Below, one piece after another: positions 1 to 7,626 of a stretch of DNA of 64,000 bases. The notes under the pieces were generated by a model. It worked only from the letters and a program-made list of their open reading frames with translations. It searched no databases and had not been told where the DNA came from. This DNA is from CAZAZQ01 sp964489705 (GTDB lineage: Bacteria > Zixibacteria > MSB-5A5 > GN15 > FEB-12), in NCBI GenBank assembly GCA_964489705.1, contig CAZAZQ010000004.1, forward strand, positions 62,001 to 126,000. Reading direction: 5' to 3'. Position numbers and translations under genes: made by a program. How positions within the stretch are numbered: position 1 is the stretch's first letter; each line of letters starts with the position of its first letter.

Positions 1-360
1 GACGGACTGGCTCCCGCTGATGGCGGCTACCGCCTGCTCAAACGTATTTTGCGCCACCCTTTCAACGTCTGGCTCTATCGCAAGCTGCCGCCCGATTGGG
101 CAATCCCGCTGGCGAAAAAGGTCTCCGGCTCTTCCCGGAACTACACTTCCCGCCGCGATAAGGATTTCCTCGCCGATTATGAAGCCTACGCCCGGGAGAA
201 GCTCACGGCGGGATACGATATCGTCCTTATTGCCCATTTGCACATTCCGGTGATAAAACAACTGGCGGGAGGAGTGTATATCAACACCGGCGACTTCATC
301 GAGCATTTCAGCTACGCCAAACTTTCCGACGGGGAAATCCGTTTGGAGTATATCAGCTGA
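1..360 (+). CDS. LpxH-like UDP-2,3-diacylglucosamine diphosphatase, 3' part
   Basis: The frame is open from base 1, so only the last 119 residues are present. The fragment starts with DGLAPAD and later shows AHLHIP and YINTGDF. These resemble the late metal-ligand motifs (GHxH type) of calcineurin-like phosphoesterases of the LpxH/YbbF group, which hydrolyse UDP-2,3-diacylglucosamine in lipid A synthesis at the inner membrane. The earlier DxH and GNHD motifs would lie upstream of the window. In the GHxH motif the Gly is replaced by Ala (AHLH), which occurs in this branch. Assignment to the phosphoesterase superfamily is fairly secure. The exact substrate is inferred. Confidence 0.7.
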   Translation, partial: DGLAPADGGYRLLKRILRHPFNVWLYRKLPPDWAIPLAKKVSGSSRNYTSRRDKDFLADYEAYAREKLTAGYDIVLIAHLHIPVIKQLAGGVYINTGDFIEHFSYAKLSDGEIRLEYIS

Positions 361-436
361 GTTTATTGAGGTGATAGAGGTCGGGAAGATGGCTCTTCTC
401 TACCCACCGCTTGCGGTGGGAAAAGGTAGAGGTATG

Positions 437-482
437 AACCGGGCAGATAGGTAACAGAATAAACCGGGGAGATAGGTAACAG
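437..482 (+). repeat. two direct repeats of about 21 bp
   Basis: AACCGGGCAGATAGGTAACAG (437-457) recurs 25 bp later at 462-482 with a single C to G change. The pair sits in the 438-nt gene-less stretch between the LpxH-like fragment and DUF2905. A perfect 8-bp hairpin (CCCACCGC/GCGGTGGG, 403-420) lies just before it. The pair may be debris of an insertion sequence, given the transposase relic nearby, but no coding sequence accompanies it. Confidence 0.6.
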
Positions 483-547
483 GTTAGATTACGGTACGGA
501 ACACAAGGAGGTGAATCGTGCCGTGGGAAGAGTAGGTTGTAGGGAAA

Positions 548-607
548 GTCTCGAAGAGACCTGCCAAGGGGTGAAAAAATAATGGTGTCAGGTCTGTACC
601 AGACCTG
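548..607 (+). repeat. family A paired hairpin repeat, copy 1
   Basis: Two stem-loops lie in a row: GTCTC GAA GAGAC (548-560) and CAGGTCTG TAC CAGACCTG (589-607, a perfect 8-bp stem). The spacer contains CTGCCAAGG, which recurs in the copy at 40468-40529 on the other strand. Further copies are at 7283, 31223 and 40372. This copy directly precedes an IS110 transposase remnant. Confidence 0.75.
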
Positions 608-612
608 TCCTG

Positions 613-756
613 AGACCGTTCTATCAACGACTACTCAAAAACGGAAAACCAAAAAAACTCGCCCTCATCGCCGCCATGCGAAAGTTGCTGCTCATCTGCA
701 GAGCAATCCTTATTACCCAAAAACCTTTCAACCCTAAACTAAACCTTGACTCTTAA
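613..756 (+). pseudogene. IS110-family transposase, C-terminal relic
   Basis: Reading the frame that ends at the TAA at 754-756 gives a tail containing FYQRLLKNGKPKK followed by ALIAAMRKLLL and ILITQKPF. This is the typical C-terminal pattern of IS110/IS116/IS902 transposases (Y-x-R-L-x-x-x-G-K-x-x-K-x-A-L-x-A-x-M-R-K-L-L). An in-frame TAA at 580-582 closes the frame on the 5' side and there is no transposase sequence upstream, so only about 45 residues survive. The break coincides with the family A hairpin repeat, which suggests insertion into or decay at that repeat. Confidence 0.75.
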
Positions 757-798
757 GACGGTATCTACGAGATTTTGAGGAGAGTGAGAGGCAAAGGC

Positions 799-1014
799 AT
801 GATACCACAACTCGGAAAAGCACTCATCATGATGGGAGCAGTTTTGGTCGTTGTCGGAGTGGTATTTCTCTTTTTCGATAAACTTCCTTTCTTGGGGAAA
901 CTGCCGGGTGACATAACTTATCGCAAAGGCAACTTTACCTTCTACATGCCGCTTGCCACCATGCTGCTGCTTTCGGTGGTGCTGACCATTCTGTTGAATC
1001 TCTTTCGAAAATAA
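799..1014 (+). CDS. DUF2905 family small membrane protein
   Basis: A 71-residue protein with two membrane segments (about 8-28 and 50-68) and the signature KLPGDITYRKGNFTFYMP between them, diagnostic of DUF2905. Such proteins are usually 65-75 residues and often lie beside ruvB or queA, as here, where queA starts 7 nt after the stop. The ATG at 799 is chosen over the upstream in-frame TTG at 775 because it gives the family length and has a purine-rich GAGAGG about 6 nt upstream. The function is unknown. Confidence 0.88.
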   Translation: MIPQLGKALIMMGAVLVVVGVVFLFFDKLPFLGKLPGDITYRKGNFTFYMPLATMLLLSVVLTILLNLFRK

Positions 1015-1020
1015 ACACCT

Positions 1021-2064
1021 ATGGATATTTCTCTTTTCGATTACCATTTACCTCCGGAGCTCGTTGCCCAGTTTCCCGCTCGTCGTCGGGATGCTTCCCG
1101 CTTGATGGTTTTGGAGCGCTCTTCCGGCGAAATGAAAATTCTTCCCTTTGCAAAAATTATTTCGTACTTCCGTCGCGGTGATGCCCTGGTAGTCAACACC
1201 ACCAAGGTGTTCAAGGCACGTCTGTTCGGGCATCGAACGACCGGTGGAAAGGTGGAAATTTTTCTTATCAAGCCGGTGGAAGGATATGGCGGCGGTAGTG
1301 AGCGATGGGAAGCATTTGTCAGCCCTTCTCGACGGGTCAAAGAAGGAGAAGAAATTGTTTTCGAGCCGTACCGGGTGCTGTTGCGGCGGGATATGGGAGG
1401 CGGTAAGTGGGAGGTCGAGTTCAAGTCGGCAAGCCAATGTCGAAAGATAATTCAATCGCATGGTCATGTACCGCTTCCGCACTACATCAAGCGTCAGGAT
1501 ATCCCGAGCGATTTGCGTCGTTACCAGACCGTCTTCGCCGACAAAGAAAAAGTCGGGGCGGTGGCGGCGCCGACGGCAGGATTTCACTTTACCAAAGCCT
1601 TGTTGAAAGAAATTGCCGCTTTGGGCGTCAATATCATTGAACTCTGCCTGCATGTCGGACCCGGGACGTTCAAGCCGGTCAGCGTTCAAAACATCCATGA
1701 ACACACTGTCGATCCGGAATATGCGGAGCTTTCACCGAAAGCTGCGAAGCGTCTGAACAAAGCGAGGACGGCAGGAGGACGGATCTTTGCCGTCGGAACC
1801 ACCTCGGTGCGGACGTTGGAGTCCGCCCCCATCGTCGACGGAGCAATACAGCCTTTTGCCGGGATGGTGGATTTGTATATCAAGCCGGGCTTTACTTTCA
1901 AAGTTATTGACCATTTGATAACCAACTTTCACTTGCCCAAGTCGTCGCTGCTGATTCTCGTGAGCGCCTTTGCCGGTCGGGAGCGAATACTGCGCGCCTA
2001 TGAATATGCCATCGAACAACGTCTGCGGTTTTACAGCTATGGTGATGCCATGCTCATTTTATAG
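1021..2064 (+). CDS. queA: S-adenosylmethionine:tRNA ribosyltransferase-isomerase
   Basis: A 347-residue protein of normal QueA length. It starts with the typical FDYHLPPELVAQ and ends with the conserved pattern around FHLPKSSLL, SAFAGRE and FYSYGDAML. QueA transfers and isomerises the ribosyl part of SAM onto 7-aminomethyl-7-deazaguanine in tRNA, giving epoxyqueuosine at wobble position 34 of GUN tRNAs. It is cytoplasmic. Motifs VNTTKVFKARL and GTTSVRTLES are visible in their usual order. It is the second gene of a dense plus-strand run. Confidence 0.96.
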   Translation: MDISLFDYHLPPELVAQFPARRRDASRLMVLERSSGEMKILPFAKIISYFRRGDALVVNTTKVFKARLFGHRTTGGKVEIFLIKPVEGYGGGSERWEAFVSPSRRVKEGEEIVFEPYRVLLRRDMGGGKWEVEFKSASQCRKIIQSHGHVPLPHYIKRQDIPSDLRRYQTVFADKEKVGAVAAPTAGFHFTKALLKEIAALGVNIIELCLHVGPGTFKPVSVQNIHEHTVDPEYAELSPKAAKRLNKARTAGGRIFAVGTTSVRTLESAPIVDGAIQPFAGMVDLYIKPGFTFKVIDHLITNFHLPKSSLLILVSAFAGRERILRAYEYAIEQRLRFYSYGDAMLIL

Positions 2065-2128
2065 ACAAGGGTAAAGAGGAAACGACAATTTCCTTTTGGT
2101 AGCGCAAGAGGAAACATATATTGAGCTT

Positions 2129-2854
2129 ATGAAAAAGATTTATGCGCTTATCGTAGCGGCGGGAAGTTCGGAGCGCTTCGGCGGAGCCGTGCCCAAGCAG
2201 TTCAAAGAATTGCACGGCAGACCGATGCTGGCGTGGACAATAAGCCGCTTTGAAGCCGCCCAGAAAATAGATAGTATCGTCGTGGTCGTAGCGGAGGAGC
2301 ATTTATTGTACACCAGCGAGCATGTGGTCGACGCCTACCACTTTCGCAAAGTGACCAACATCGTGGTCGGCGGCGAGAGCCGACAGGAATCGGTGTTCAA
2401 AGGGCTGCAAGCTTTGCCGCTCTCAACCGACTTCGTAGCGATTCACGACGGCGCCCGTCCGTTGGTGTCGCCGGAAGACATCGACAGAACTGTCGACAGC
2501 GCCATCGCCGAGCGAGCGTCGGTACTGGCGGTGCGGGCAACCGATACCGTCAAACGGGCACGGGAAGGATTTATTTTGAGTACTCTCGAGCGGGACAGCT
2601 TGTTTTTAGCGCAGACGCCGCAGGTGTTTCAGTATGATTTGATAATAGAAGCGCACCGGGAAGCCGACCAAGAGAATCTTTCCCAGCCGTTCACCGATGA
2701 CGCTTCGATGATTGAAGCGCGCGGCTTCAAAGTCCGCATTGTGGAACCACTCTATCCCAATATCAAAGTAACGACGAGAGATGATTTTTTGCTCGTGGAA
2801 ACCTTGTTGGCAAAGGAATTGAATGAAAAACCTGAGAATAGGCCATGGTTTTGA
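2129..2854 (+). CDS. ispD: 2-C-methyl-D-erythritol 4-phosphate cytidylyltransferase
   Basis: 241 residues. The nucleotidyltransferase loop IVAAGSSERFGG with the following PKQF is at the N terminus, and IHDGARPLV and the DDASMIE region follow, all characteristic of IspD. It couples CTP to MEP in the non-mevalonate isoprenoid pathway. An in-frame TTG at 2096 would add 11 residues with no counterpart in the family, so ATG 2129 is preferred. Its 3' end overlaps ispF by 32 nt in another frame. The next pathway-linked enzyme is therefore directly coupled to it. Confidence 0.95.
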   Translation: MKKIYALIVAAGSSERFGGAVPKQFKELHGRPMLAWTISRFEAAQKIDSIVVVVAEEHLLYTSEHVVDAYHFRKVTNIVVGGESRQESVFKGLQALPLSTDFVAIHDGARPLVSPEDIDRTVDSAIAERASVLAVRATDTVKRAREGFILSTLERDSLFLAQTPQVFQYDLIIEAHREADQENLSQPFTDDASMIEARGFKVRIVEPLYPNIKVTTRDDFLLVETLLAKELNEKPENRPWF

Positions 2855-3302
2855 TGTTCACCCTCTCGTGGAAGGGCGGGCTCTCATTATTGGAGGGGTG
2901 AAGATTCCCCACGAAAAAGGGCTGGGCGGACACAGCGACGCCGACGTACTGCTCCATGCGGTAATGGATGCCTTGTTGGGCGCGGCAGGCTTGCCGGACA
3001 TCGGACAGCAGTTTCCGCCGTCGGATAAGGCATATAAAAACGCTGACTCCGCTCTCCTGCTGGAACGGGTAGTGCGACTGGTAAAGGATGCCGGCTTCTC
3101 CAAGGTGCTCAATATCGATGCGATTATCATGGCGGAAGCGCCGCGAATGAATCCGCATATCCCCGCCATGAAAGAAACCATCGCTCGTATCCTCGGTATC
3201 GCAGCGGAACAAGTTTCCATCAAGGCGACGACCACGGAGCGGTTGGGCTTTGTCGGACGAGAAGAAGGAATCGCCGCTTCGGCGGTGTGTTTGATTGCGT
3301 GA
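2823..3302 (+). CDS. ispF: 2-C-methyl-D-erythritol 2,4-cyclodiphosphate synthase
   Basis: 159 residues, the usual size. The zinc-binding and active-site pattern GHGFDVHPL (Asp and His ligands) is at residues 7-15, and GGHSDADVLLHA and the C-terminal ATTTERLGFVGR are intact. It cyclises CDP-methylerythritol phosphate to MEcPP. The start lies inside the end of ispD (32-nt overlap), implying translational coupling. No ispE is in the window. Confidence 0.97.
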   Translation: MKNLRIGHGFDVHPLVEGRALIIGGVKIPHEKGLGGHSDADVLLHAVMDALLGAAGLPDIGQQFPPSDKAYKNADSALLLERVVRLVKDAGFSKVLNIDAIIMAEAPRMNPHIPAMKETIARILGIAAEQVSIKATTTERLGFVGREEGIAASAVCLIA

Positions 3303-3303
3303 C

Positions 3304-3933
3304 ATGGGTGAACATCCGCAGCTAATAACACAGTTCCTCGATTCCGTTTTCAGTCATGGAGCGGGGTGGGTTTATCTTGCCATTTTGGGAGCATGTTTTA
3401 TCGAAAATCTTTTCCCTCCTTTTCCCGGGGACAGTTTCATCGTGGCGGCGGGCAGCCTGGTAGCATTGAACCGGTTGGATTTTTCTCTGGCATTTCTGCT
3501 CGTGGTGGCAGGCGGCGTTTCTTCGATGATGCTGGTGTATCTGGTGGGGAAAAACTACGGACGAGACTACTTCATAAGAAAGAATTACAAGTACTTTTCC
3601 GCCGCCGATATTCAAGCGGTAGAAAATCACTTCCAAAAATGGGGGGCGCTTATTCTGGTTTTTTCCCGCTTTATTGTCGGGATGCGCACCGTTATCGCCT
3701 TGGTGGCGGGCATCGGGCGGTATCAGCCGGTGAAAATGCTTGTCTATTCCGTCATCTCGTATGTTATTTTTACCGGATTGTTGTTTTATTTGGCGATAAC
3801 GTTGGTTGAGAACTTGGAACGGATCGAGTATTACTTCAAAACCTACAACCTGGCGGTGTGGATTGTCATCGGTGGGCTGCTGGTGGGGTATATCGGATAT
3901 AAAATTCGTCGAGCGAAAAAGAAGGGTCTATGA
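3304..3933 (+). CDS. DedA family membrane protein
   Basis: 209 residues with about five or six hydrophobic segments. It shows the DedA/SNARE-associated pattern: the acidic-proline motif ENLFPPFPGD (about 32-41), the glycine-rich YLVGKNYGRDYF, and FSRFIVGMRT followed by the glycine-rich AGIGRY. DedA proteins act in the inner membrane as lipid-carrier flippases such as undecaprenyl phosphate recycling. The individual substrate cannot be read from sequence. ATG 3304 begins one base after the ispF stop; an in-frame TTG at 3295 is the alternative. The stop overlaps ddl by 4 nt (ATGA). Confidence 0.9.
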   Translation: MGEHPQLITQFLDSVFSHGAGWVYLAILGACFIENLFPPFPGDSFIVAAGSLVALNRLDFSLAFLLVVAGGVSSMMLVYLVGKNYGRDYFIRKNYKYFSAADIQAVENHFQKWGALILVFSRFIVGMRTVIALVAGIGRYQPVKMLVYSVISYVIFTGLLFYLAITLVENLERIEYYFKTYNLAVWIVIGGLLVGYIGYKIRRAKKKGL

Positions 3934-4949
3934 AAGTACTCCTTTTGGCAGGTGGCGATTCGCCGGAGCGGGAAGTTTCTCTTTCCTCCGGGAAAGCGGT
4001 TTTCGAAGCGCTCCAGCGGCTAGGGCACGAAGTGACGGCGCTTGATCCGGCGACTGGGAATTCGTTGCTGGATAGTTCGGGGAAATTTCTCACGGCCGAT
4101 GTCGAAAAAACTCCCGAGATGAGCCACACGTTGCCGACCTTGTCACCCACGTTGCCGGATATCCTGAACGAATCGCGCTTGTGTGATATCGAAGTAGTTT
4201 TCATCGCCTTGCATGGCGGAGCAGGGGAAAACGGGGTTATGCAATGTTTGCTCGACGTGGCGCGGGTGCCGTATACCGGCTCCGGTATGAAAGCTTCGGC
4301 GGTAGCAATGGACAAAGCGATGGCGAAGCGGTTGTTTTTGTCGGTCGGGATAGATACCCCGGAATGGGAATTACACCGTCTCAATCCACAGGAAGTCACG
4401 GAGACCACAGCGCAAGCGCTTGCCGGTCGTTTCGATTTCCCTTTGATTGTCAAGCCGAACGACAGCGGTTCCACGGTCGGGTTGACGAAGGTGGAGAGCC
4501 CCTTCGATTTGAAAGATGCTCTGGTAACAGCGGCGAAAGTTTCCCGGGAAGTGTTGGTGGAAAAATACATTCCCGGCAGAGAGATGACGGTAGCGGTGCT
4601 GGACGGAAAAGCTTTGCCGGTGGTGGAGATTAAAGCCGCCAGCGGTTTGTATGACTTTGAAGCTAAGTATACAAAAGGCAAATCGGAGTATTTCGTCCCC
4701 GCCGACATTCCGGAAAAGACGGCGCGACAACTGCAGGAAGCGGCAGAGAAAGCCTATGCCGTTATCGGCGCTGCCGGTTTGGTGCGGGTTGATTTTATTC
4801 TTGCCGAAAACGATGCCTTTTACTGCCTGGAGCTCAATACCGTTCCCGGCATGACCAACCTCTCGTTGGCGCCCATGGCGGCGAAAGCCGCCGGTATTGA
4901 GTTTGACGAGCTTATTTCGCATCTTCTTGAGTCGGCATTACGAAAATGA
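3930..4949 (+). CDS. ddl: D-alanine--D-alanine ligase
   Basis: 339 residues with an ATP-grasp fold. The N-terminal motif LLLAGGDSPEREVSLSSG, then FIALHGGAGENGVMQ, the glycine loop NDSGSTVGL and the metal-binding LELNTVPGMTNLS near the C terminus are typical of Ddl. It makes the D-Ala-D-Ala dipeptide for peptidoglycan precursors. The loop after residue 50 (KTPEMSHTLPTLSPTLPD) carries a small HTLPTLSPTLP duplication and is longer than usual. It starts on the last bases of the DedA gene. Confidence 0.96.
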   Translation: MKVLLLAGGDSPEREVSLSSGKAVFEALQRLGHEVTALDPATGNSLLDSSGKFLTADVEKTPEMSHTLPTLSPTLPDILNESRLCDIEVVFIALHGGAGENGVMQCLLDVARVPYTGSGMKASAVAMDKAMAKRLFLSVGIDTPEWELHRLNPQEVTETTAQALAGRFDFPLIVKPNDSGSTVGLTKVESPFDLKDALVTAAKVSREVLVEKYIPGREMTVAVLDGKALPVVEIKAASGLYDFEAKYTKGKSEYFVPADIPEKTARQLQEAAEKAYAVIGAAGLVRVDFILAENDAFYCLELNTVPGMTNLSLAPMAAKAAGIEFDELISHLLESALRK

Positions 4950-4955
4950 GAGCGT

Positions 4956-5711
4956 ATGGACAAACTTCACCCCAAAGCGGTCATTTTTGACCTCGGCTCT
5001 ACCCTTATCGAGTACGAAGAAATCCCGTGGAGTGAGATGAACGTCTTCTGCGCCGAAAGTGCCCGTCGCTTTCTTCTCAAGAAAGGATACGACGTCCCTG
5101 AGGAGCATGAGTTCCATCGTGCTTTTGAAGCTCTGAAAGACAAGTATCGCTTGAAAGCCGCCGAAACCTTGCGGGAGTGGTCTATTCTGACCGTTACCAA
5201 GGAGCTGCTGGAAAGCTGGCAAATACCGGCTGATGACGGGTTGGTCGAGGCTTTCTTTGACGCCTATTACCAGCCGCTGGGAAAGAAAATTTATATGTAT
5301 GACGATGTGATTCCGACCTTGGAGTGGTTGCGTGCCCAGGGGGTCGTCATCGGGTTGGTCTCAAATACTATCTTCCCAGAACGAGCTCACGTGAAGGAAC
5401 TGAAGAGATTCGGCGCCCTGTCCTATTTTGCCTTTACTCTTTTCAGCTCTTCCTTCGGTACCCGTAAGCCGCATCCGGATATCTTTTACAAAGCGGCGAA
5501 TTTGGCTGGCTACGCTCCGGCGGAGTGTGTCTATGTGGGCGACAGGTTCTTGGAAGATGTCCAGGGTCCCCAAGAAATAGGAATGCCTGCCGTCTTGAAG
5601 CTCTGGAGCAAGCGGGAGTACCCGGAAGAAGTGCATAAAGGACGAACGATTTCCGCTCTTGCCGAACTTCGGGAACATCTCGCCTTCGAGGAGGAGCCCC
5701 ATCATGGCTGA
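4956..5711 (+). CDS. HAD-superfamily hydrolase
   Basis: 251 residues. HAD motif I is FDLGSTL (nucleophile Asp, second Asp replaced by Gly, as in many DLGGT-type members). Motif II is GLVSNT, motif III the Lys in GTRKPHPDIF, and motif IV VYVGDRFLEDVQG. A helical cap lies between motifs I and II, so this is subfamily I. The substrate is likely a small phosphorylated metabolite but cannot be assigned. It starts 6 nt after ddl and overlaps the next gene by 8 nt. Confidence 0.85.
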   Translation: MDKLHPKAVIFDLGSTLIEYEEIPWSEMNVFCAESARRFLLKKGYDVPEEHEFHRAFEALKDKYRLKAAETLREWSILTVTKELLESWQIPADDGLVEAFFDAYYQPLGKKIYMYDDVIPTLEWLRAQGVVIGLVSNTIFPERAHVKELKRFGALSYFAFTLFSSSFGTRKPHPDIFYKAANLAGYAPAECVYVGDRFLEDVQGPQEIGMPAVLKLWSKREYPEEVHKGRTISALAELREHLAFEEEPHHG

Positions 5712-7275
5712 GCGACAGAAAGAAACCCTTTCTGCCTCAGTCTCTTCCGGTTCATTTTTTCCCCGTGGAGAAGCGGCTCGTCAAAGCGTCGTCACGCCTA
5801 TGGCGATAGTTATCTTGGTCGTTCTGGGGCGGCTGGTCTTTTCTTTTTTGATAGATCTTTTACCCGAGGAAGCCTATTACTGGAACTATGCTCAACACGT
5901 GGATATCGGTTATCTTGACCATCCGCCCATGGTGGCGTGGTTGATTTGGTTGTCCACTTCGCTTTTCGGTAACACGGAATTTGCCGTGCGCCTGCCTGCG
6001 GCGCTCTGCTGGCTGACGGCGGCGTTTTTTCTGTTTCGTTTTACGAAACATATCTTCGACCGACAGGTCGCACATCACAGCGTGCTGTTGCTGGCGGTGC
6101 TGCCGATTTACTTTTCCATCGGTTACCTGATGACCCCCGATGCACCGTTGTATGCGGCATGGATGGGCTGTTTGTACTTTCTTGAACGGGCCTTGTTGGC
6201 GAATAAAAAGAGAGCGTGGTGGGGCGTCGGCATTTGCTTGGGGGTGGGGATGCTGGCAAAGTATACCATCGGCTTGCTGGTGGGAGCGACTTTCCTGTTT
6301 CTCCTCCTTGACAAACCTTCTCGACGTTGGTTTGCTCGTCCCGAGCCGTATCTTGTTTCCCTTCTTGCCTTGCTTCTTTTCAGCCCGGTGTTGCTGTGGA
6401 ACTATCATCACGAATGGGCGTCGTTTGTTTTTCAAGGACCGCGGCGCTGGTCGGGCGAAATTGATTTTTCGTGGCATCATTTATTGGGAGGGATGTTGGT
6501 GCTGTTAACGCCGGTGGGGTTATACGAAGTGGGGCGAGCTCTGTGGCGCAAAGGTAACGGCGTCGCTCGCGCTATGCTTCCTGCTCCCTCTTCCCGCCAC
6601 CGGCTTTTCATGCTGGTCTATACGCTGGCGCCGTTTTTGGTCTTTGCTTTCCATAGCTTGCGAAGTCAACCCAAGCTCAACTGGACGGGACCGGTCTGGC
6701 TTGCGGCATTGCCGTTTGTAGCGGCGAATATGTCGGCATGGCGAGCAGATGGCACAAATGCTGCTTTGAGAAAGCCGTGGCTGGTAACGGTAGTTGTACT
6801 GTTGTCGCTGTATTCGCTCGGACTTGGTTTTATCTCGTTGGGGATGCCCGGCGTGAAACCGCAGAAGGGAATGCCGTTGCCGGTTGCTTGGCGGGAGATG
6901 GGAGAAGAGGTAGGAAGAATAGAAAGTGCCGTCCAGGCTCAGACCGGAGCCGAACCGGTGATTGTCGGGATGGACAAGTATTGGATTGCCAGCGAAATGA
7001 ATTTCTACGATGCGAGCGAAAATGACACCCTCTCCGAAATTGCCGGGGAAGTCCTTTTCGGCGGCAACAGTCTCATGTGGGATTACTGGCTGCCGCCTGC
7101 CGAAGCGGTCGGCAGAGACGTTCTATTGATAAGTTTTGACGAGCAGCGGTTGAAAAATACCTGGGTGCGAAAACACTTCCCCCGCATGAGTGATATTACG
7201 GCGGTTGAAATAAAAAAAGGCGACCGACCGGTGAGCCGTTTTTTCTGGCGGGTGGGCTATACCTATCACGAATAA
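5704..7275 (+). CDS. GT-C family (GT39/ArnT-like) glycosyltransferase
   Basis: 523 residues with about ten membrane spans and the PMT_2/ArnT first-loop motif LLPEEAYYWNYAQ, followed by YLDHPPMVAW. The acidic loop (EEAYYW) and the DHPP motif are hallmarks of GT-C enzymes that take sugars from polyprenyl-phosphate donors and act on the periplasmic side. ATG 5704 lies in the end of the HAD gene; an upstream in-frame start at 5659 would add 15 unlike residues. The acceptor (lipid A, protein or glycan) is unknown. Confidence 0.85.
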   Translation: MAERQKETLSASVSSGSFFPRGEAARQSVVTPMAIVILVVLGRLVFSFLIDLLPEEAYYWNYAQHVDIGYLDHPPMVAWLIWLSTSLFGNTEFAVRLPAALCWLTAAFFLFRFTKHIFDRQVAHHSVLLLAVLPIYFSIGYLMTPDAPLYAAWMGCLYFLERALLANKKRAWWGVGICLGVGMLAKYTIGLLVGATFLFLLLDKPSRRWFARPEPYLVSLLALLLFSPVLLWNYHHEWASFVFQGPRRWSGEIDFSWHHLLGGMLVLLTPVGLYEVGRALWRKGNGVARAMLPAPSSRHRLFMLVYTLAPFLVFAFHSLRSQPKLNWTGPVWLAALPFVAANMSAWRADGTNAALRKPWLVTVVVLLSLYSLGLGFISLGMPGVKPQKGMPLPVAWREMGEEVGRIESAVQAQTGAEPVIVGMDKYWIASEMNFYDASENDTLSEIAGEVLFGGNSLMWDYWLPPAEAVGRDVLLISFDEQRLKNTWVRKHFPRMSDITAVEIKKGDRPVSRFFWRVGYTYHE

Positions 7276-7282
7276 TGAGCAG

Positions 7283-7306
7283 AGCAGGTCTCGGGAGAGA
7301 CCTGCT
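7283..7306 (+). repeat. family A hairpin repeat, single-stem copy
   Basis: AGCAGGTCTC GGGA GAGACCTGCT is a perfect 10-bp stem with a 4-nt loop, followed by AAGGG as in copy 1 (CCAAGGG). It begins 7 nt after the glycosyltransferase stop and may also act as a weak terminator, though no T-run follows. A second, imperfect hairpin (CCCC..TTCGG/CCGAA..GGGG) is at 7365-7393. Confidence 0.7.
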
Positions 7307-7458
7307 AAGGGCTTGAATAGTATCGGCACATCCGCGCCGAACGTACCATGCTAAAACTCAATAACCCCCCTTCGGGTGCCACCGAAAGCGGGGAAGCAGA
7401 TTGGTAGTCGAGGAGGTTTCGGCTTGATTTTTTTGAGCCTACAAGCAAGCAAAAGGAA

Positions 7459-7487
7459 TTGACAAATCTCTTGTAAGAATGTATACT
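7459..7487 (+). promoter_or_regulatory. sigma-70-type promoter for the dockerin gene
   Basis: TTGACA (7459-7464), a 17-bp spacer and TATACT (7482-7487) give a near-consensus promoter. Predicted start is near 7494, leaving a leader of about 130 nt before ATG 7627, which has GGGAGG 5 nt upstream. Confidence 0.75.
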
Positions 7488-7626
7488 GTAGTGCCCGTTC
7501 ATCTCGGTCAGAGTGGTGGGGGTATTACAACGGTATCTCATGATTCTCTTTATTTACTGAGAGGCCTTAAAGAACAGTTTCTCAAGCGTACCAAGCGAAG
7601 ACACCTTAATACGAAGGGAGGAATTT

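Noticed and set aside
361..798. CRISPR-like array in the first gap
   Set aside because: Only two 21-bp direct repeats with a 4-bp spacer; no regular repeat-spacer series or cas gene.
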